From: Planktothrix paucivesiculata PCC 9631
GTDB lineage: Bacteria; Cyanobacteriota; Cyanobacteriia; Cyanobacteriales; Microcoleaceae
Assembly: GCF_900009265.2 (NCBI RefSeq)
Contig: NZ_LR735029.1
Location: 147,069-180,149, forward strand
Reading direction: 5' to 3'
Length of the DNA stretch: 33,081 nt
Shown here one piece after another: positions 16,758 to 24,680 of the stretch. How positions within the stretch are numbered: position 1 is the first letter of the stretch; every line of letters begins with the position of its first letter. The notes beneath the pieces are model-generated. The model had not been told where the DNA came from. It made no database searches and saw only the letters and a list, made by a program, of their open reading frames with translations. The position numbers and the translations under genes were made by a program.

Positions 16758-17849
16758 ATGTTAAACAGTATAATCGAACAACTGAAGTTAGTCAAGGATT
16801 TTCGGAAAAATCGTGGTAAAAGACATGAATTATGGGTAGTGTTGACTATCATTGTTTTAGCACTGCTAACTGGCAATGTTACTTATAAGCAAATAGATAA
16901 TTTTAGAAAAAATGAAGAAAATAAGCTAATTAAATTATTAGAAACTAACACTAAAAAATTGCCGTCTTATAGTACCATAAGACGAGTAATGCTCGGAATA
17001 AATTCAATAGAAATTCAGTTGGTTTTTCAGTCAATAGTCCAGGAATATTATTGGCAACAAGAAGGCGTTGATTGGATTGCGATCGATGGAAAATCTTTAA
17101 AAAACACCCTGACTAACTATGAAAATCAGAAACAAAATATGTTAATTATGGTATCTTGGTTTAGTCAAGAAACAAAGTTAGTAATTAAATCGGAAAGTTT
17201 TGAAAGTAAACAAAGTTCTGAAAACGCTAAAGTTCTGTCTATGATAGAAAAATGCGGGTTATTAAATAAAGTATTTACCCTCGATGCTCTCCATTGTAGT
17301 AAGGAAACAACTCAGGCAATAATTGAGAGCAAAAATAATTATTTAATTACGGTAAAAGGGAATCAAATTAAATTGCACAATCGGATCAAGATTTTAGCAG
17401 AAATCGAAAAACCTTTAACGGTATATGAAGAAAAAGATGTCAGTCATGGGCGAAATATTAGCAGAAAAGTATCAGTATTTGATAGCCAAAATGTCAACCA
17501 TAAAAATTATCCTCATCTTCAAAGTTTTATTCAGGTAGAAAGAACGGGTTTTCGGGGTGATCAAGAATATAATGAGACTTTATATTATATTAGTAGTCAG
17601 AAATTAAGTGCGAAAACATTTGCAGAAAAAATTAAAGCACATTGGTTAATTGAAAATCAAGTACATTGGGTCAAAGATGTGAATTTTAATGAAGATAAAT
17701 CAAGAATAAAAGGCATAGACGTAGCCGGAAAATTCTCGTTATTAGTAACATTAATTTTGAATATATACAGAAGTTTGGGTTTTAGCTCAATAAAAGAGGG
17801 ACAGTCATGGTTGGGAAATAATTGGGAAAAGATTTTAGCGATCGCCTGA
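16758..17849 (+). CDS. ISAs1-family transposase
   Basis: A 363-residue DDE transposase, a normal full length for the ISAs1 family. The catalytic triad is visible: Asp110 in AIDGKSL, Asp176 in TLDALHC, and Glu299 in HWLIENQVHWVKDVNFNEDKSR. The N-terminal YSTIRRVMLG segment is also typical. The frame is intact and all catalytic residues are present, so it may be active. Codon use is very AT-rich compared with the pseudopilin gene just upstream. I could not define the terminal inverted repeats with certainty. No Shine-Dalgarno precedes the ATG, and a stable hairpin lies directly upstream, which suggests low expression. Confidence 0.9.
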   Translation: MLNSIIEQLKLVKDFRKNRGKRHELWVVLTIIVLALLTGNVTYKQIDNFRKNEENKLIKLLETNTKKLPSYSTIRRVMLGINSIEIQLVFQSIVQEYYWQQEGVDWIAIDGKSLKNTLTNYENQKQNMLIMVSWFSQETKLVIKSESFESKQSSENAKVLSMIEKCGLLNKVFTLDALHCSKETTQAIIESKNNYLITVKGNQIKLHNRIKILAEIEKPLTVYEEKDVSHGRNISRKVSVFDSQNVNHKNYPHLQSFIQVERTGFRGDQEYNETLYYISSQKLSAKTFAEKIKAHWLIENQVHWVKDVNFNEDKSRIKGIDVAGKFSLLVTLILNIYRSLGFSSIKEGQSWLGNNWEKILAIA

Positions 17850-18202
17850 ATTAATTAAGTTTTTAAAACTATTTTTCTAAAAAAACATTCAAAATATTTA
17901 ATAATAAATAGTCATAAAGTCTTATTAATCAAGACAATGGCTATCTTTTGCTGTTAATAAATATGAAAATTGTTCATTCTTAATATTTCCCACTTATCTG
18001 ATGAAAATTAGAGAGAATTTGATCGGAAAAATTGATAATTTTTTTTGAAGATAGCGATCGCATTTGGGAAAATGAAAACCCCCTGATTTTTAAGGGGGGC
18101 TAGGGGGGATCTACACGCCCAGAGAAAATCAGTTGAATATTCTTCCCTGTTTCTTTGTGTCTTTGTGCCTTTGTGGTTTTTTCCCATTGACCGACGACCC
18201 AA
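17850..18202. other. 353-bp region between transposase and sigma factor gene
   Basis: No gene. It holds AT-rich sequence from the insertion element side, the inverted C/G-run repeat (18079-18112), and near 18151-18180 three imperfect 8-base units (TTTGTGTC, TTTGTGCC, TTTGTGGT), a type of dispersed repeat frequent in cyanobacterial genomes. Confidence 0.6.
18079..18112 (-). repeat. C/G-run dispersed repeat, right inverted copy
   Basis: Read on the minus strand this is AGATCCCCCCTAGCCCCCC, then TTAAAAATCAGGGGG, clearly related to the left copy at 16534-16569 and in opposite orientation. Its C-run and G-run can also pair with each other, so on either strand it can form a hairpin downstream of the sigma factor gene. 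Confidence 0.7.
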
Positions 18203-18976
18203 CTAATCACCACCAGACATCATTTTTTGTAAAGAACTCAACCCTTTTTTCACCCGCCGAGAAACCGTCACCGAACTAATTCCCAAACGTTCCGCCGTTT
18301 CCTTCTGGGTTAAATCATACAAAAACACAAACTCCAAAACCTTACGGGTTCCATCTTCCAATTTAGCTAAAGCCTGCTGGACACGAATTTGATCCTCTTG
18401 CGCCAACTGAAAACTCCGATAACGACCATCGGGAACCATTTCCCCCAAACAGGTCGCCCCATCTTCCCCATCTTGAATCGGAGCATCCAAACTCAGCACA
18501 GAACGGTTGCTATTAGCGAGCTTCACCTCATTCCACTCATTCACAGAAATTCCTAACACCTCCGCCACTTCCCCATCCGTGGGCGGGCGCTTGAGTTCTA
18601 ACTGAAGTTGTTGGATGACCTTCACCGATTGCCGTTGTAGGGTCAACCATTGACGGGGAACCCGCACAGACGGGCTTTTGTCCCTTAAATAGTGTTGAAT
18701 TTCTCCCCGAATATAGGGAATCGCAAAGGAACTAAAGGCATGACCTTTGGACAGGTCAAATCGCTCAATTGCACGAATTAAGCCAATACAACCGACTTGA
18801 AGTAAATCTTCATAACTCTCCGTACACTGGTTTACCCAATGGTGCACCTCCTTACGCACCAATCCAATATTTAACTGAACAATCCGGTTGCGGATATCCT
18901 TAGAAGCAGACTGTTGATATTGGTGCAACAGTTCTAAACTTTCTCCTCTAGGGTAATTGACAACTTGAGTAGGCAT
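18203..18976 (-). CDS. sigF: group 3 RNA polymerase sigma factor, SigF-like
   Basis: A 257-residue alternative sigma factor. Region 2 covers about residues 55-100 (YEDLLQVGCIGLIRAIERFD, FSSFAIPYIRGEIQHYLRD), region 3 about 105-150 (VPRQWLTLQRQS, RPPTDGEVAEVLGIS) and region 4 about 215-250, with a helix-turn-helix (LTQKETAERLGISSVTVSRR). The sequence fits the sporulation-like group 3 class and most resembles cyanobacterial SigF, which in Synechocystis controls pilA and motility genes; the assignment to SigF rather than a sister is from memory. Position a few kb from the pseudopilin cluster fits a role in pilus or surface gene control. There is no anti-sigma gene beside it. The ATG at 18976 is the natural start. 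Confidence 0.8.
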   Translation of the reverse strand: MPTQVVNYPRGESLELLHQYQQSASKDIRNRIVQLNIGLVRKEVHHWVNQCTESYEDLLQVGCIGLIRAIERFDLSKGHAFSSFAIPYIRGEIQHYLRDKSPSVRVPRQWLTLQRQSVKVIQQLQLELKRPPTDGEVAEVLGISVNEWNEVKLANSNRSVLSLDAPIQDGEDGATCLGEMVPDGRYRSFQLAQEDQIRVQQALAKLEDGTRKVLEFVFLYDLTQKETAERLGISSVTVSRRVKKGLSSLQKMMSGGD

Positions 18977-19452
18977 GACAAGATCCTGCGTTGGTAGGGC
19001 TGGCTAATAAGTTCAGTATCAATCTTGACCACACTCGGCTCTAATGGCATGGGAGGTTAGAGGGTTTGCCCCAACAGAAGGGGGACTCTGAACCTATATT
19101 TAATAGTCAATGTGAGGTCGCGCTTAAGCACTAAACGAGGACTTTTAGGCTAGGGGCTAGAAGCCTAGCTTTCGGTAAATTTATATACACTATTAGGGCT
19201 AATAACATATTATTGTAGCCTGACTTGCGGGGTTAACGCAAGATCTTTAGAGAAATTTGATTAATATTTCCTGAAATTGGGAATTATATATATTCAACTT
19301 GGCAAAAAATCTTTGTGTTAATTCAGGAAGGCTGAGGGCCGAACCCTTACCCATCATCAGTCAGTGATTAAGTCCACAAACCGGAGACAGGCAACTGTTG
19401 ATCCCCCATTCTTCCTGGATCAAATCAGAACTCAATTCAAGGATAGATTAGC
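18977..19452. other. 476-bp region between psbO and sigma factor gene
   Basis: No gene on either strand. It contains the 5' region of the sigma factor gene and the 3' region of psbO. A 6-bp-arm hairpin (TAGGCT ... AGCCTA) lies at about 19146-19168. I found no clear terminator with a T-run for psbO and no convincing promoter for the sigma factor gene. Confidence 0.4.
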
Positions 19453-20289
19453 TTAGGAAGCCGCTTCAATCCGACCATAGAAGACACCCCGAACTTTCAC
19501 ATCCAAGGATTCCTTTGCACCCAAATCATCATCAGAAGGCTGTTCACTTTCAAAAATTCCAGCCACTTCTCCAGTTTCGCCGTCAATTTTAGAAACCTGT
19601 AAAGAAATCTGACCCGCTTTAACCTTGGTATCGGCTAACTTGACATTAGCAGTGCTTAAATCGGCTCCGTCGGCGGTGGCAGGTAAAGCAACGGCGTTGT
19701 CATAGCCAGCATTCACCCCACGGGCTTTAGGATCTAAGAAGTTGGCGCCTCGATAGGAAGGAACGTTAAAATCTCCCCGTAAATCGGTAGAAGTGTTAAT
19801 ACTGGATAATCCGGGCTGGGAACTGGCCACTAACCCTTTAACCGTGAATAAGAAGGGAACTTCTTCACCACCGGGTAATAAAACCGTAATCGGTTGGAAA
19901 TCCATGCCATCTTTTTCTTTAAAGGTGAGTGTCCCATCGGAACCCACCAGCAGGTTGCCAGTAATTTGATCTAAGCTATAGGTGAATCGGGTTAATAGAC
20001 GACCCGGAACAAATTCAGCTTCTTTGCGTTTATTGGTGGATTCTTCCTTGACAAAATAGCTGGTAGGTTGCAGACACAAACCACTGATACTGTAGGACTT
20101 ACCACCATCAATCGGAATAGAACCCCGGGCGGTTTCGGGCAAAGTTGGACAGTTTACAGCTAATCCTGTATTTCTAATGTCATCATAGGTCAGTAGCTTG
20201 GGATCTTTAGCTTCTGGGCCATCAGAACAGGCTGTAAGTACAGTTAAACAGATTGCTAATAGTGCAGCAACCAAAGCGCGATATCTCAT
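19453..20289 (-). CDS. psbO: photosystem II manganese-stabilizing protein PsbO
   Basis: PsbO is the extrinsic lumenal subunit that stabilises the oxygen-evolving manganese cluster of photosystem II. Diagnostic segments are LTYDDIRNTGLAVNCPTL and GLCLQPTSYFVKEE (the two cysteines form the conserved disulfide), EAEFVPGRLLTRFTYSLDQI, DFQPITVLLPGGEEVPFLFTVKGLVASSQP, FNVPSYRGANFLDPKARG and the C-terminal GVFYGRIE. The ATG at 20289 (GAGGTTG upstream) gives 278 residues and starts MRYRALVAALLAICLTVLTACSD. The signal peptide ends in a lipobox (L18-T-A-C21), so the mature protein may be a lipoprotein, unlike the cleaved soluble form of Synechocystis. An upstream in-frame ATG at 20325 is rejected because it lies in a repeat-like hairpin. 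Confidence 0.96.
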   Translation of the reverse strand: MRYRALVAALLAICLTVLTACSDGPEAKDPKLLTYDDIRNTGLAVNCPTLPETARGSIPIDGGKSYSISGLCLQPTSYFVKEESTNKRKEAEFVPGRLLTRFTYSLDQITGNLLVGSDGTLTFKEKDGMDFQPITVLLPGGEEVPFLFTVKGLVASSQPGLSSINTSTDLRGDFNVPSYRGANFLDPKARGVNAGYDNAVALPATADGADLSTANVKLADTKVKAGQISLQVSKIDGETGEVAGIFESEQPSDDDLGAKESLDVKVRGVFYGRIEAAS

Positions 20290-20811
20290 TGTCAACCTCA
20301 AATATGCAAAATTGATATTTGACACTCCGCCCTGTAAAGAGAGGCAGATTCTTTAAGACTTGCTTAAAAGGGATAGTCAAATATCCCCCTGGACACTCAA
20401 AACAACTATCAAAAAGATGCTGCTATTGCGCTTATTTGTACCATTTTTTGGCTTTCCGAGTCCATCACCATGCCAATTTGGTACGCTCCGCGTTTTTCCG
20501 TTACTTGCTTGCTCTGCGGCTACAACTTTGTAGGGGCGAGGCAAGTCAGGGGTTACTCCTTAAAAAACACTTCTTCGCGTAGATGGTTATTCTTACTTGC
20601 TGCCCATATTTTATCATTTCTGAGGGCAGTTCAAACTGCGGTGAGTCGTTTTTACTCCTTGAAGCTCAAGCCGCCGGGCTTGCCAACTCCGGGTTGATTT
20701 CTCGTGAGTCTTTTTCCGACGTACAAATTCTTCAACGATCAGTTAAACTACTTAAGTTAATTTACCGATCGCGCTCTCTGCGGGAGTGTTCGGTATTGAT
20801 GGATTTGAATT
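20290..20811. other. 522-bp psbO upstream region with hairpins
   Basis: No convincing gene on either strand; open frames here have no protein-like features. Besides the orphan end at 20318-20355 there is a 6-bp perfect hairpin (CAAGCC, GCCG, GGCTTG) at 20667-20682, and GTGAGTC occurs twice around it. The region may be the decayed body of a transposon and must also contain the psbO promoter, which I cannot locate. Confidence 0.45.
20318..20355 (-). mobile_element. orphan IS200/IS605-like right end next to psbO
   Basis: Read on the plus strand the order is TTTGACACTC, stem CGCC, loop, stem GGC, GATTCTT. This repeats the plan of the right end of the tnpB element at 24511-24557 (GTTGACACTC, stem-loop, GATTCTT). 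No tnpB reading frame is left to its right, so it would be a solo end or a relic. Its outer border is 28 bp from the psbO start codon. Confidence 0.5.
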
Positions 20812-21165
20812 ATGGACAATCCCACTAAATTTGATTCACAAGCTTGCTCAAATCAGCTTGAATTTTTAGCAGAAAAGGTTTTAACCTTAGCCCAGACCGC
20901 CGAAGGAAATACCCTGGAGATTTTGGCGATACTCAGAATTTTAGAACAGTTACATCAGAATGTTCGAGAGAGTTTATTTCAGCAATCTTTACCGGATAAT
21001 CGTCAAAAACTCTATCATTTATTACGAGAGATTGAATCGAAAGGAGGCTGGCCCTATATTCCTCGGAGTTCGATAAAAGCTCTGATAGAAAATTTGCAGA
21101 AGGAATCCCCAGAAGTGTCCGAGGAGTTAGGAAAAGATGGTGCGGGAGATCAAAAGCAAGATTGA
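20812..21165 (+). CDS. small conserved hypothetical protein, 117 aa
   Basis: No family recognised with confidence. The protein looks fully helical and soluble: residues 12-60 form an amphipathic stretch rich in Leu, Ile and Glu (LEFLAEKVLTLAQTAEGNTL), followed by a conserved-looking GGWPYIPRSSIKALIENLQ and a charged tail. The start ATG at 20812 lacks a Shine-Dalgarno sequence. The gene ends one base before the convergent trpF stop codon, so the two transcripts must share a termination zone or overlap. Confidence 0.6.
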   Translation: MDNPTKFDSQACSNQLEFLAEKVLTLAQTAEGNTLEILAILRILEQLHQNVRESLFQQSLPDNRQKLYHLLREIESKGGWPYIPRSSIKALIENLQKESPEVSEELGKDGAGDQKQD

Positions 21166-21816
21166 TTAATGGGTTTTCAATTCCGAGAAAAAAGCCGAAA
21201 TTGTTTGAAATAATTGGTTAACTTTTGCCAAATCTTTATCCCCCGGAGAACGTTCAAGGCTACTGGAAAGATCAATACCATCGGGTTTTAACTGTTGCAA
21301 TGCTTCCCCAATATTATCCGGGGTTAATCCTCCGGCTAAAAACCAGGAACAGGGGGGAGAAAACGGCTTCAAAATTTGCCAGTCCAATCTTTGACCCGTC
21401 CCTCCCAACTGTTGCGGATGATAAGCATCTAATAATAGGCTATCGATATGATTAAAATAGTTTTGGGCTTGAATTAAGGTGGCTGGAGATTTAATCCGTA
21501 GGGCTTTTATAAGTTCTATATTAGGAAGAATTTGACGCAGGCGATCGCAAAAATCAGGAGATTCATCCCCATGAAGTTGTACACCGGTTAATCCCGTTTC
21601 CGTGACCGTTTGATAAATTTCCTCCACACTCACATTTGCAAATACACCAATGGTTTGAATCGAGTTCGGTAAAATCTCTAAAATCCTGGAAATTTGCTCC
21701 GATGTGACGTAACGCGGGGAAGCACGAACACAAATAAATCCTAACATTGTCGCTCCCAGTTGGGTGATCGCATAACCTTGATCCGGTTGAGTAATGCCAC
21801 AAATTTTAATTCGCAT
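21166..21816 (-). CDS. trpF: phosphoribosylanthranilate isomerase
   Basis: TrpF converts phosphoribosylanthranilate to the carboxyphenylamino-deoxyribulose phosphate in tryptophan synthesis. The 216-residue protein is a typical (beta-alpha)8 barrel: catalytic Cys6 in KICGIT, general acid Asp130 in [15 protein letters not shown] (residues 78-86), and phosphate-binding AGGLTPDN and GIDLSSSLE near the end. Length is standard and it is not fused to another trp enzyme. No other trp gene is nearby, as usual in cyanobacteria where trp genes are scattered. It lies convergent with the small gene before it. Confidence 0.95.
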   Translation of the reverse strand: MRIKICGITQPDQGYAITQLGATMLGFICVRASPRYVTSEQISRILEILPNSIQTIGVFANVSVEEIYQTVTETGLTGVQLHGDESPDFCDRLRQILPNIELIKALRIKSPATLIQAQNYFNHIDSLLLDAYHPQQLGGTGQRLDWQILKPFSPPCSWFLAGGLTPDNIGEALQQLKPDGIDLSSSLERSPGDKDLAKVNQLFQTISAFFSELKTH

Positions 21817-22052
21817 TGATGCTTTTGAAGTTGAGTTGACGGCCTGATCTAACTAGACAATTCTGATCAGGATTTTACAATAATTATAGCAACCGCCCCT
21901 AAGAATTAGGACATCAACTTATGCTCAAATCAATCGGGTGCATTCTGCCTATTCCCTATTCCCTCTTATATTAACTTTTTCAACAAATTAGGAGTTTTTA
22001 ACATCAGATTTTTATAATCAATGATTGAAATTAAGAAAATCGTCAATTGTTC

Positions 22053-22058
22053 AGGAGA
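22053..22058 (+). promoter_or_regulatory. ribosome binding site that sets the psaK start at TTG
   Basis: AGGAGA stands 8-9 bases ahead of TTG 22067. The upstream in-frame TTG at 22025 has no such site, and the downstream ATG at 22088 is too far away from it. Confidence 0.7.
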
Positions 22059-22066
22059 ATAAAAAC

Positions 22067-22348
22067 TTGATTTACACTTCCTTACTGATGTCAATACAAA
22101 ATAATGTTCCCGCCACCGTTACTTGGTCTCCGAGTGTAGCCATTGTGATGATTGTCTCTAACCTATTGGCAATTTTCATCGGTTTCTATGCCATTTCCAA
22201 AGAAAATCGCGGCAAAGGGCCGAGTTTGCCCGGTTTACCCCGGATGTTTACCGGGTTTGGAATTCCTGAATTATTAGCCACTGCTAGTTTTGGACATATT
22301 TTAGGGGCTGGGGTAATTTTAGCATTAGGAAACGCTGGGGTTCTTTAA
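22067..22348 (+). CDS. psaK: photosystem I subunit X (PsaK)
   Basis: PsaK is a small peripheral photosystem I subunit with two membrane helices. Seen here: VTWSPSVAIVMIVSNLLAIFIGFYAI (first helix), the conserved loop KENRGKGPSLPGLP, and GIPELLATASFGHILGAGVILALGNAGVL (second helix and end). From the TTG at 22067 it has 93 residues, close to the family length. It begins MIYTSLLMSIQNNVPA, which may include a short cleaved presequence. Only one psaK is present in the window. A long hairpin separates it from the convergent gene at 22415. Confidence 0.92.
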   Translation: MIYTSLLMSIQNNVPATVTWSPSVAIVMIVSNLLAIFIGFYAISKENRGKGPSLPGLPRMFTGFGIPELLATASFGHILGAGVILALGNAGVL

Positions 22349-22357
22349 ATACCCCTC

Positions 22358-22409
22358 GTAGAGACGTGCCCGAGCGCAGCGATGCCGTAGGCTATTGGCG
22401 CGTCTCTAC
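22358..22409. terminator. long hairpin between convergent psaK and next gene
   Basis: Arms GTAGAGACGTGCC (22358-22370) and GGCGCGTCTCTAC (22397-22409) match with one mismatch around a 26-base GC-rich loop. It lies exactly between two convergent stop codons and may stop transcripts from both sides. The GTAGAGACG arm is a type of dispersed repeat seen in cyanobacteria. Confidence 0.6.
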
Positions 22410-22414
22410 CCTGA

Positions 22415-24469
22415 TTAATGAATGGGTAAAGAAGGCCCTGGAGGGGGATTAACCGAACCTGCAATCGTGATTTTGTTGCTTTCTCGTTGGGTTTGCATTT
22501 CCACCGCGATCGCTTCAAATAGGACTTCCAAACTACTGTAAGGAATTTCTAAATCAAGGGTTGTTTCAATTTGATCAAACCCATTCGGTGAAAATTCCGT
22601 TAACCAACGGGGGCCATCAACCACGGTACGGGTTTGCCGATCAAACAGCCAAACCTTGACATAAATTCGGGGTAAACCATCGGGAAGTCTCACCCTGAGT
22701 TTAACTAAACGTCCGGCAATAATTTCTGGTGATAATACCTCAAGTTGAGGGTCTGGAACCGATTGATCTTCGGGTAAAACATAGGAAACCGGTTGATTTG
22801 TGGGCGGGGTTTCCGGTTTAATTCCCTTACTATTTTTACGTCGAGGGAAAAATGCCCCGGGGGATTCTAAAGGTTCATCATCAACTACAATTTCTTCTAA
22901 TTCTTCCTGGGCATTGATCACTTCTGGGTATGGCAAAGGTGCTGTATCCGATGAATTGGGTTCAGAACGTTTAACAATATTACTTGCAGCATTAAATGGA
23001 ATTTCCGGTAGGGGATTAACATTCGCCCGTTTTACCCACTCTGACCACGACCGATCCCCCGCTAAAGCATTCAGCCGTGACCAAAAGCGATTATTCAAGT
23101 CTAAGGCTTGAAAGGCTTCTTGAACCTCTGGATCGGGTTTCGGTTTAGCGATGGGGTCAAGTGGCCCAATCCCATCTGTCCCCGAGATCGATTCTAACGA
23201 ATCCCCGATTAATACCGGTGAAACAGAAGTTGAAAGATCCGTAGATGTTGATTCCCCCTGGGAGGACACAATCCCAGGAGCAGGTTTTGGGGGTAGCTCA
23301 ACCTCTTGAACTGGGGGGCTTTGGCCAAATATCGGCAAATCTAGGGAAGCAGCAGGTCGGGATTCAGCAGCTAGAGGATTGAGTTTGGGCGGAAGCACTG
23401 TAGGGGTTTCCGGGGTGAACGCTTCAGCCCTATTCTTGTTATCAGTCCAGTCGGGCAATTCCAGAACTCCTAGATCTAAAGCCGAAAGGTCGGGGAAGTC
23501 TTCTTGATCCAATTCGGGACTAAAACCTTGATCGATCGCTTCTAAAAGATGTTCTACTTGGGTAACAACGTTAAAAGATTGGGTCGTCACCCCAACCCCC
23601 TGATGGGAAAAAATTACTTCCCCTAAAATTAAGCGGGTTTTACATTCAAAGGGAATATAAACCACACCGGAAAAAAATAGGGGGAAGTCACAGAAGGTAA
23701 GGGTTTGAGTGACATCAAATAAGGGTTCTGCGGTTTGGGGGTCGCGTAGGCGAAATTGCAATTGTCCCTCTGTCAGAACAGGGGCAGTAGAAGACAGGGT
23801 AGCCGTTGGCAGTTCCACCTGTCCCGACAGGATTAAGGCTTCTCCCAAACGGCCCACAAAGGAATCTTGTTCTAGGACGATGTGCAGAGCATTCAGTAAA
23901 GTTTCTACCGCATCCAGGGTTTGGGGAGATGCTTCGGGAGTCTCCACAACCGAAAGCGGTGGCTGGGTTGGTTCTGGAACGATAGGTCGGCCAGAGGTCG
24001 GGAACGCTACAACGTTAGAAAACTGTTCCGTTGGGGGTTCAACAACTTGAGATTCTGTGGGGATAATATTAGCCGTTGGGGGTTCGGTATCCTCAAAAAA
24101 TTGATCAAATTCTTCTGCTTCCGAGGGGAGAACCCGCAATTGTATCGTTTTTTTGCCCACGGTTGCTAATAACCCAGATGTCAGTTGAGGAGCGCAGGAA
24201 AACTGCCAATTCCCGGGTTTGAGGGACGTATAAGGCATCACCACCATCAAACCTTCAGCATTAGTGGTTAGTGTCCGATTTTGAACCTGTTGGACGGGGG
24301 GAACCGCATCAAAATCTTGATAGATAATCCGAACATCAATTGAAGTGTTTGTATATCCAGATCGGGCTACCATCCGGTAGCGCCCTTCTAAAATCTCAAC
24401 ATCGGGGGATTCTAAGGTTAGCCAACTGTTATCCCCTTCTTTTTGTAGTAGAAACTCCCAACTTGCCAT
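22415..24469 (-). CDS. large Pro-rich conserved cyanobacterial protein, 684 aa
   Basis: Function unknown. Residues 1-115 form a beta-rich domain (MASWEFLLQKEGDNSWLTLE, then LEGRYRMVARSG and LKPGNWQFSC). An acidic, proline-rich linker follows to about 175, a second folded part (about 185-320, VETLLNALHIVLEQDSFVGRLGEALILSGQVEL, then CDFPLFFSGVVYIPFECKTRL), a long disordered Pro/Ser/Glu section to about 560, and a final beta domain (LSPEIIAGRLVKLRVRLPDGLPRIYVKVW). There is no signal peptide or membrane helix. WSRLNALAGDRSWSEWVKRANV near 465-490 is a likely conserved helix. The layout suggests a scaffold, but that is inference. Its start is 41 bp from the right end of the tnpB element, which probably separated it from its original promoter. 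Confidence 0.7.
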   Translation of the reverse strand: MASWEFLLQKEGDNSWLTLESPDVEILEGRYRMVARSGYTNTSIDVRIIYQDFDAVPPVQQVQNRTLTTNAEGLMVVMPYTSLKPGNWQFSCAPQLTSGLLATVGKKTIQLRVLPSEAEEFDQFFEDTEPPTANIIPTESQVVEPPTEQFSNVVAFPTSGRPIVPEPTQPPLSVVETPEASPQTLDAVETLLNALHIVLEQDSFVGRLGEALILSGQVELPTATLSSTAPVLTEGQLQFRLRDPQTAEPLFDVTQTLTFCDFPLFFSGVVYIPFECKTRLILGEVIFSHQGVGVTTQSFNVVTQVEHLLEAIDQGFSPELDQEDFPDLSALDLGVLELPDWTDNKNRAEAFTPETPTVLPPKLNPLAAESRPAASLDLPIFGQSPPVQEVELPPKPAPGIVSSQGESTSTDLSTSVSPVLIGDSLESISGTDGIGPLDPIAKPKPDPEVQEAFQALDLNNRFWSRLNALAGDRSWSEWVKRANVNPLPEIPFNAASNIVKRSEPNSSDTAPLPYPEVINAQEELEEIVVDDEPLESPGAFFPRRKNSKGIKPETPPTNQPVSYVLPEDQSVPDPQLEVLSPEIIAGRLVKLRVRLPDGLPRIYVKVWLFDRQTRTVVDGPRWLTEFSPNGFDQIETTLDLEIPYSSLEVLFEAIAVEMQTQRESNKITIAGSVNPPPGPSLPIH

Positions 24470-24510
24470 TTCCCGCCTCTATATTAGGTGGTTTTTCGTC
24501 TCTCCAATAT

Positions 24511-24680
24511 GTTGACACTCTCACCGTTAAGCCTTCGGCTGTAACGGGAGATTCTTGCTTAATGACACTTAACTAGCTCAAACAGTGTTAACTGTTCAAA
24601 CCCCGCCAGTACGTCTGACCCGATTAAGGGTACTTCACAAGCATTTTCGCTCACGGTATGCCCTACCGCAATTAAGCCTC
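24511..24680 (-). ncRNA. predicted omega (guide) RNA of TnpB
   Basis: TnpB proteins work with an RNA from the 3' end of tnpB through the right end of the element. On the minus strand, the region ends with AAGAATCTCCCGTT, a loop, AACGG, TGAGAGTGTCAAC. The stem is 24524-24533 with 24537-24547. TCAAC at the border resembles the TCAAT right cleavage site of ISDra2. The next bases outside (24491-24510, minus strand) would be the guide segment. The 5' end given here is a rough guess. Confidence 0.5.

Larger units (their letters stand above)
16534..18112 (+). mobile_element. ISAs1-type insertion sequence region with inverted flanking repeats
   Basis: Outer bounds are set by the inverted C/G-run repeats on both sides of the transposase gene. 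The true element ends lie somewhere inside and could not be fixed: I found no clear target-site duplication. The element sits downstream of the pseudopilin cluster and interrupts no recognisable gene. Confidence 0.5.

Noticed and set aside
16601-16819. 72-codon open frame overlapping the transposase start
   Set aside because: Runs through repeats and the inverted repeat and overlaps the transposase in another frame.
18008-18202. 64-codon minus-strand open frame behind the sigma factor gene
   Set aside because: Consists of dispersed repeat sequence (the TTTGTG units and the C/G-run repeat).
20319-20828. Three overlapping plus-strand open frames upstream of the gene at 20812
   Set aside because: Cys/Phe/Leu-rich composition typical of translated non-coding DNA; they run through hairpins and the psbO upstream region.
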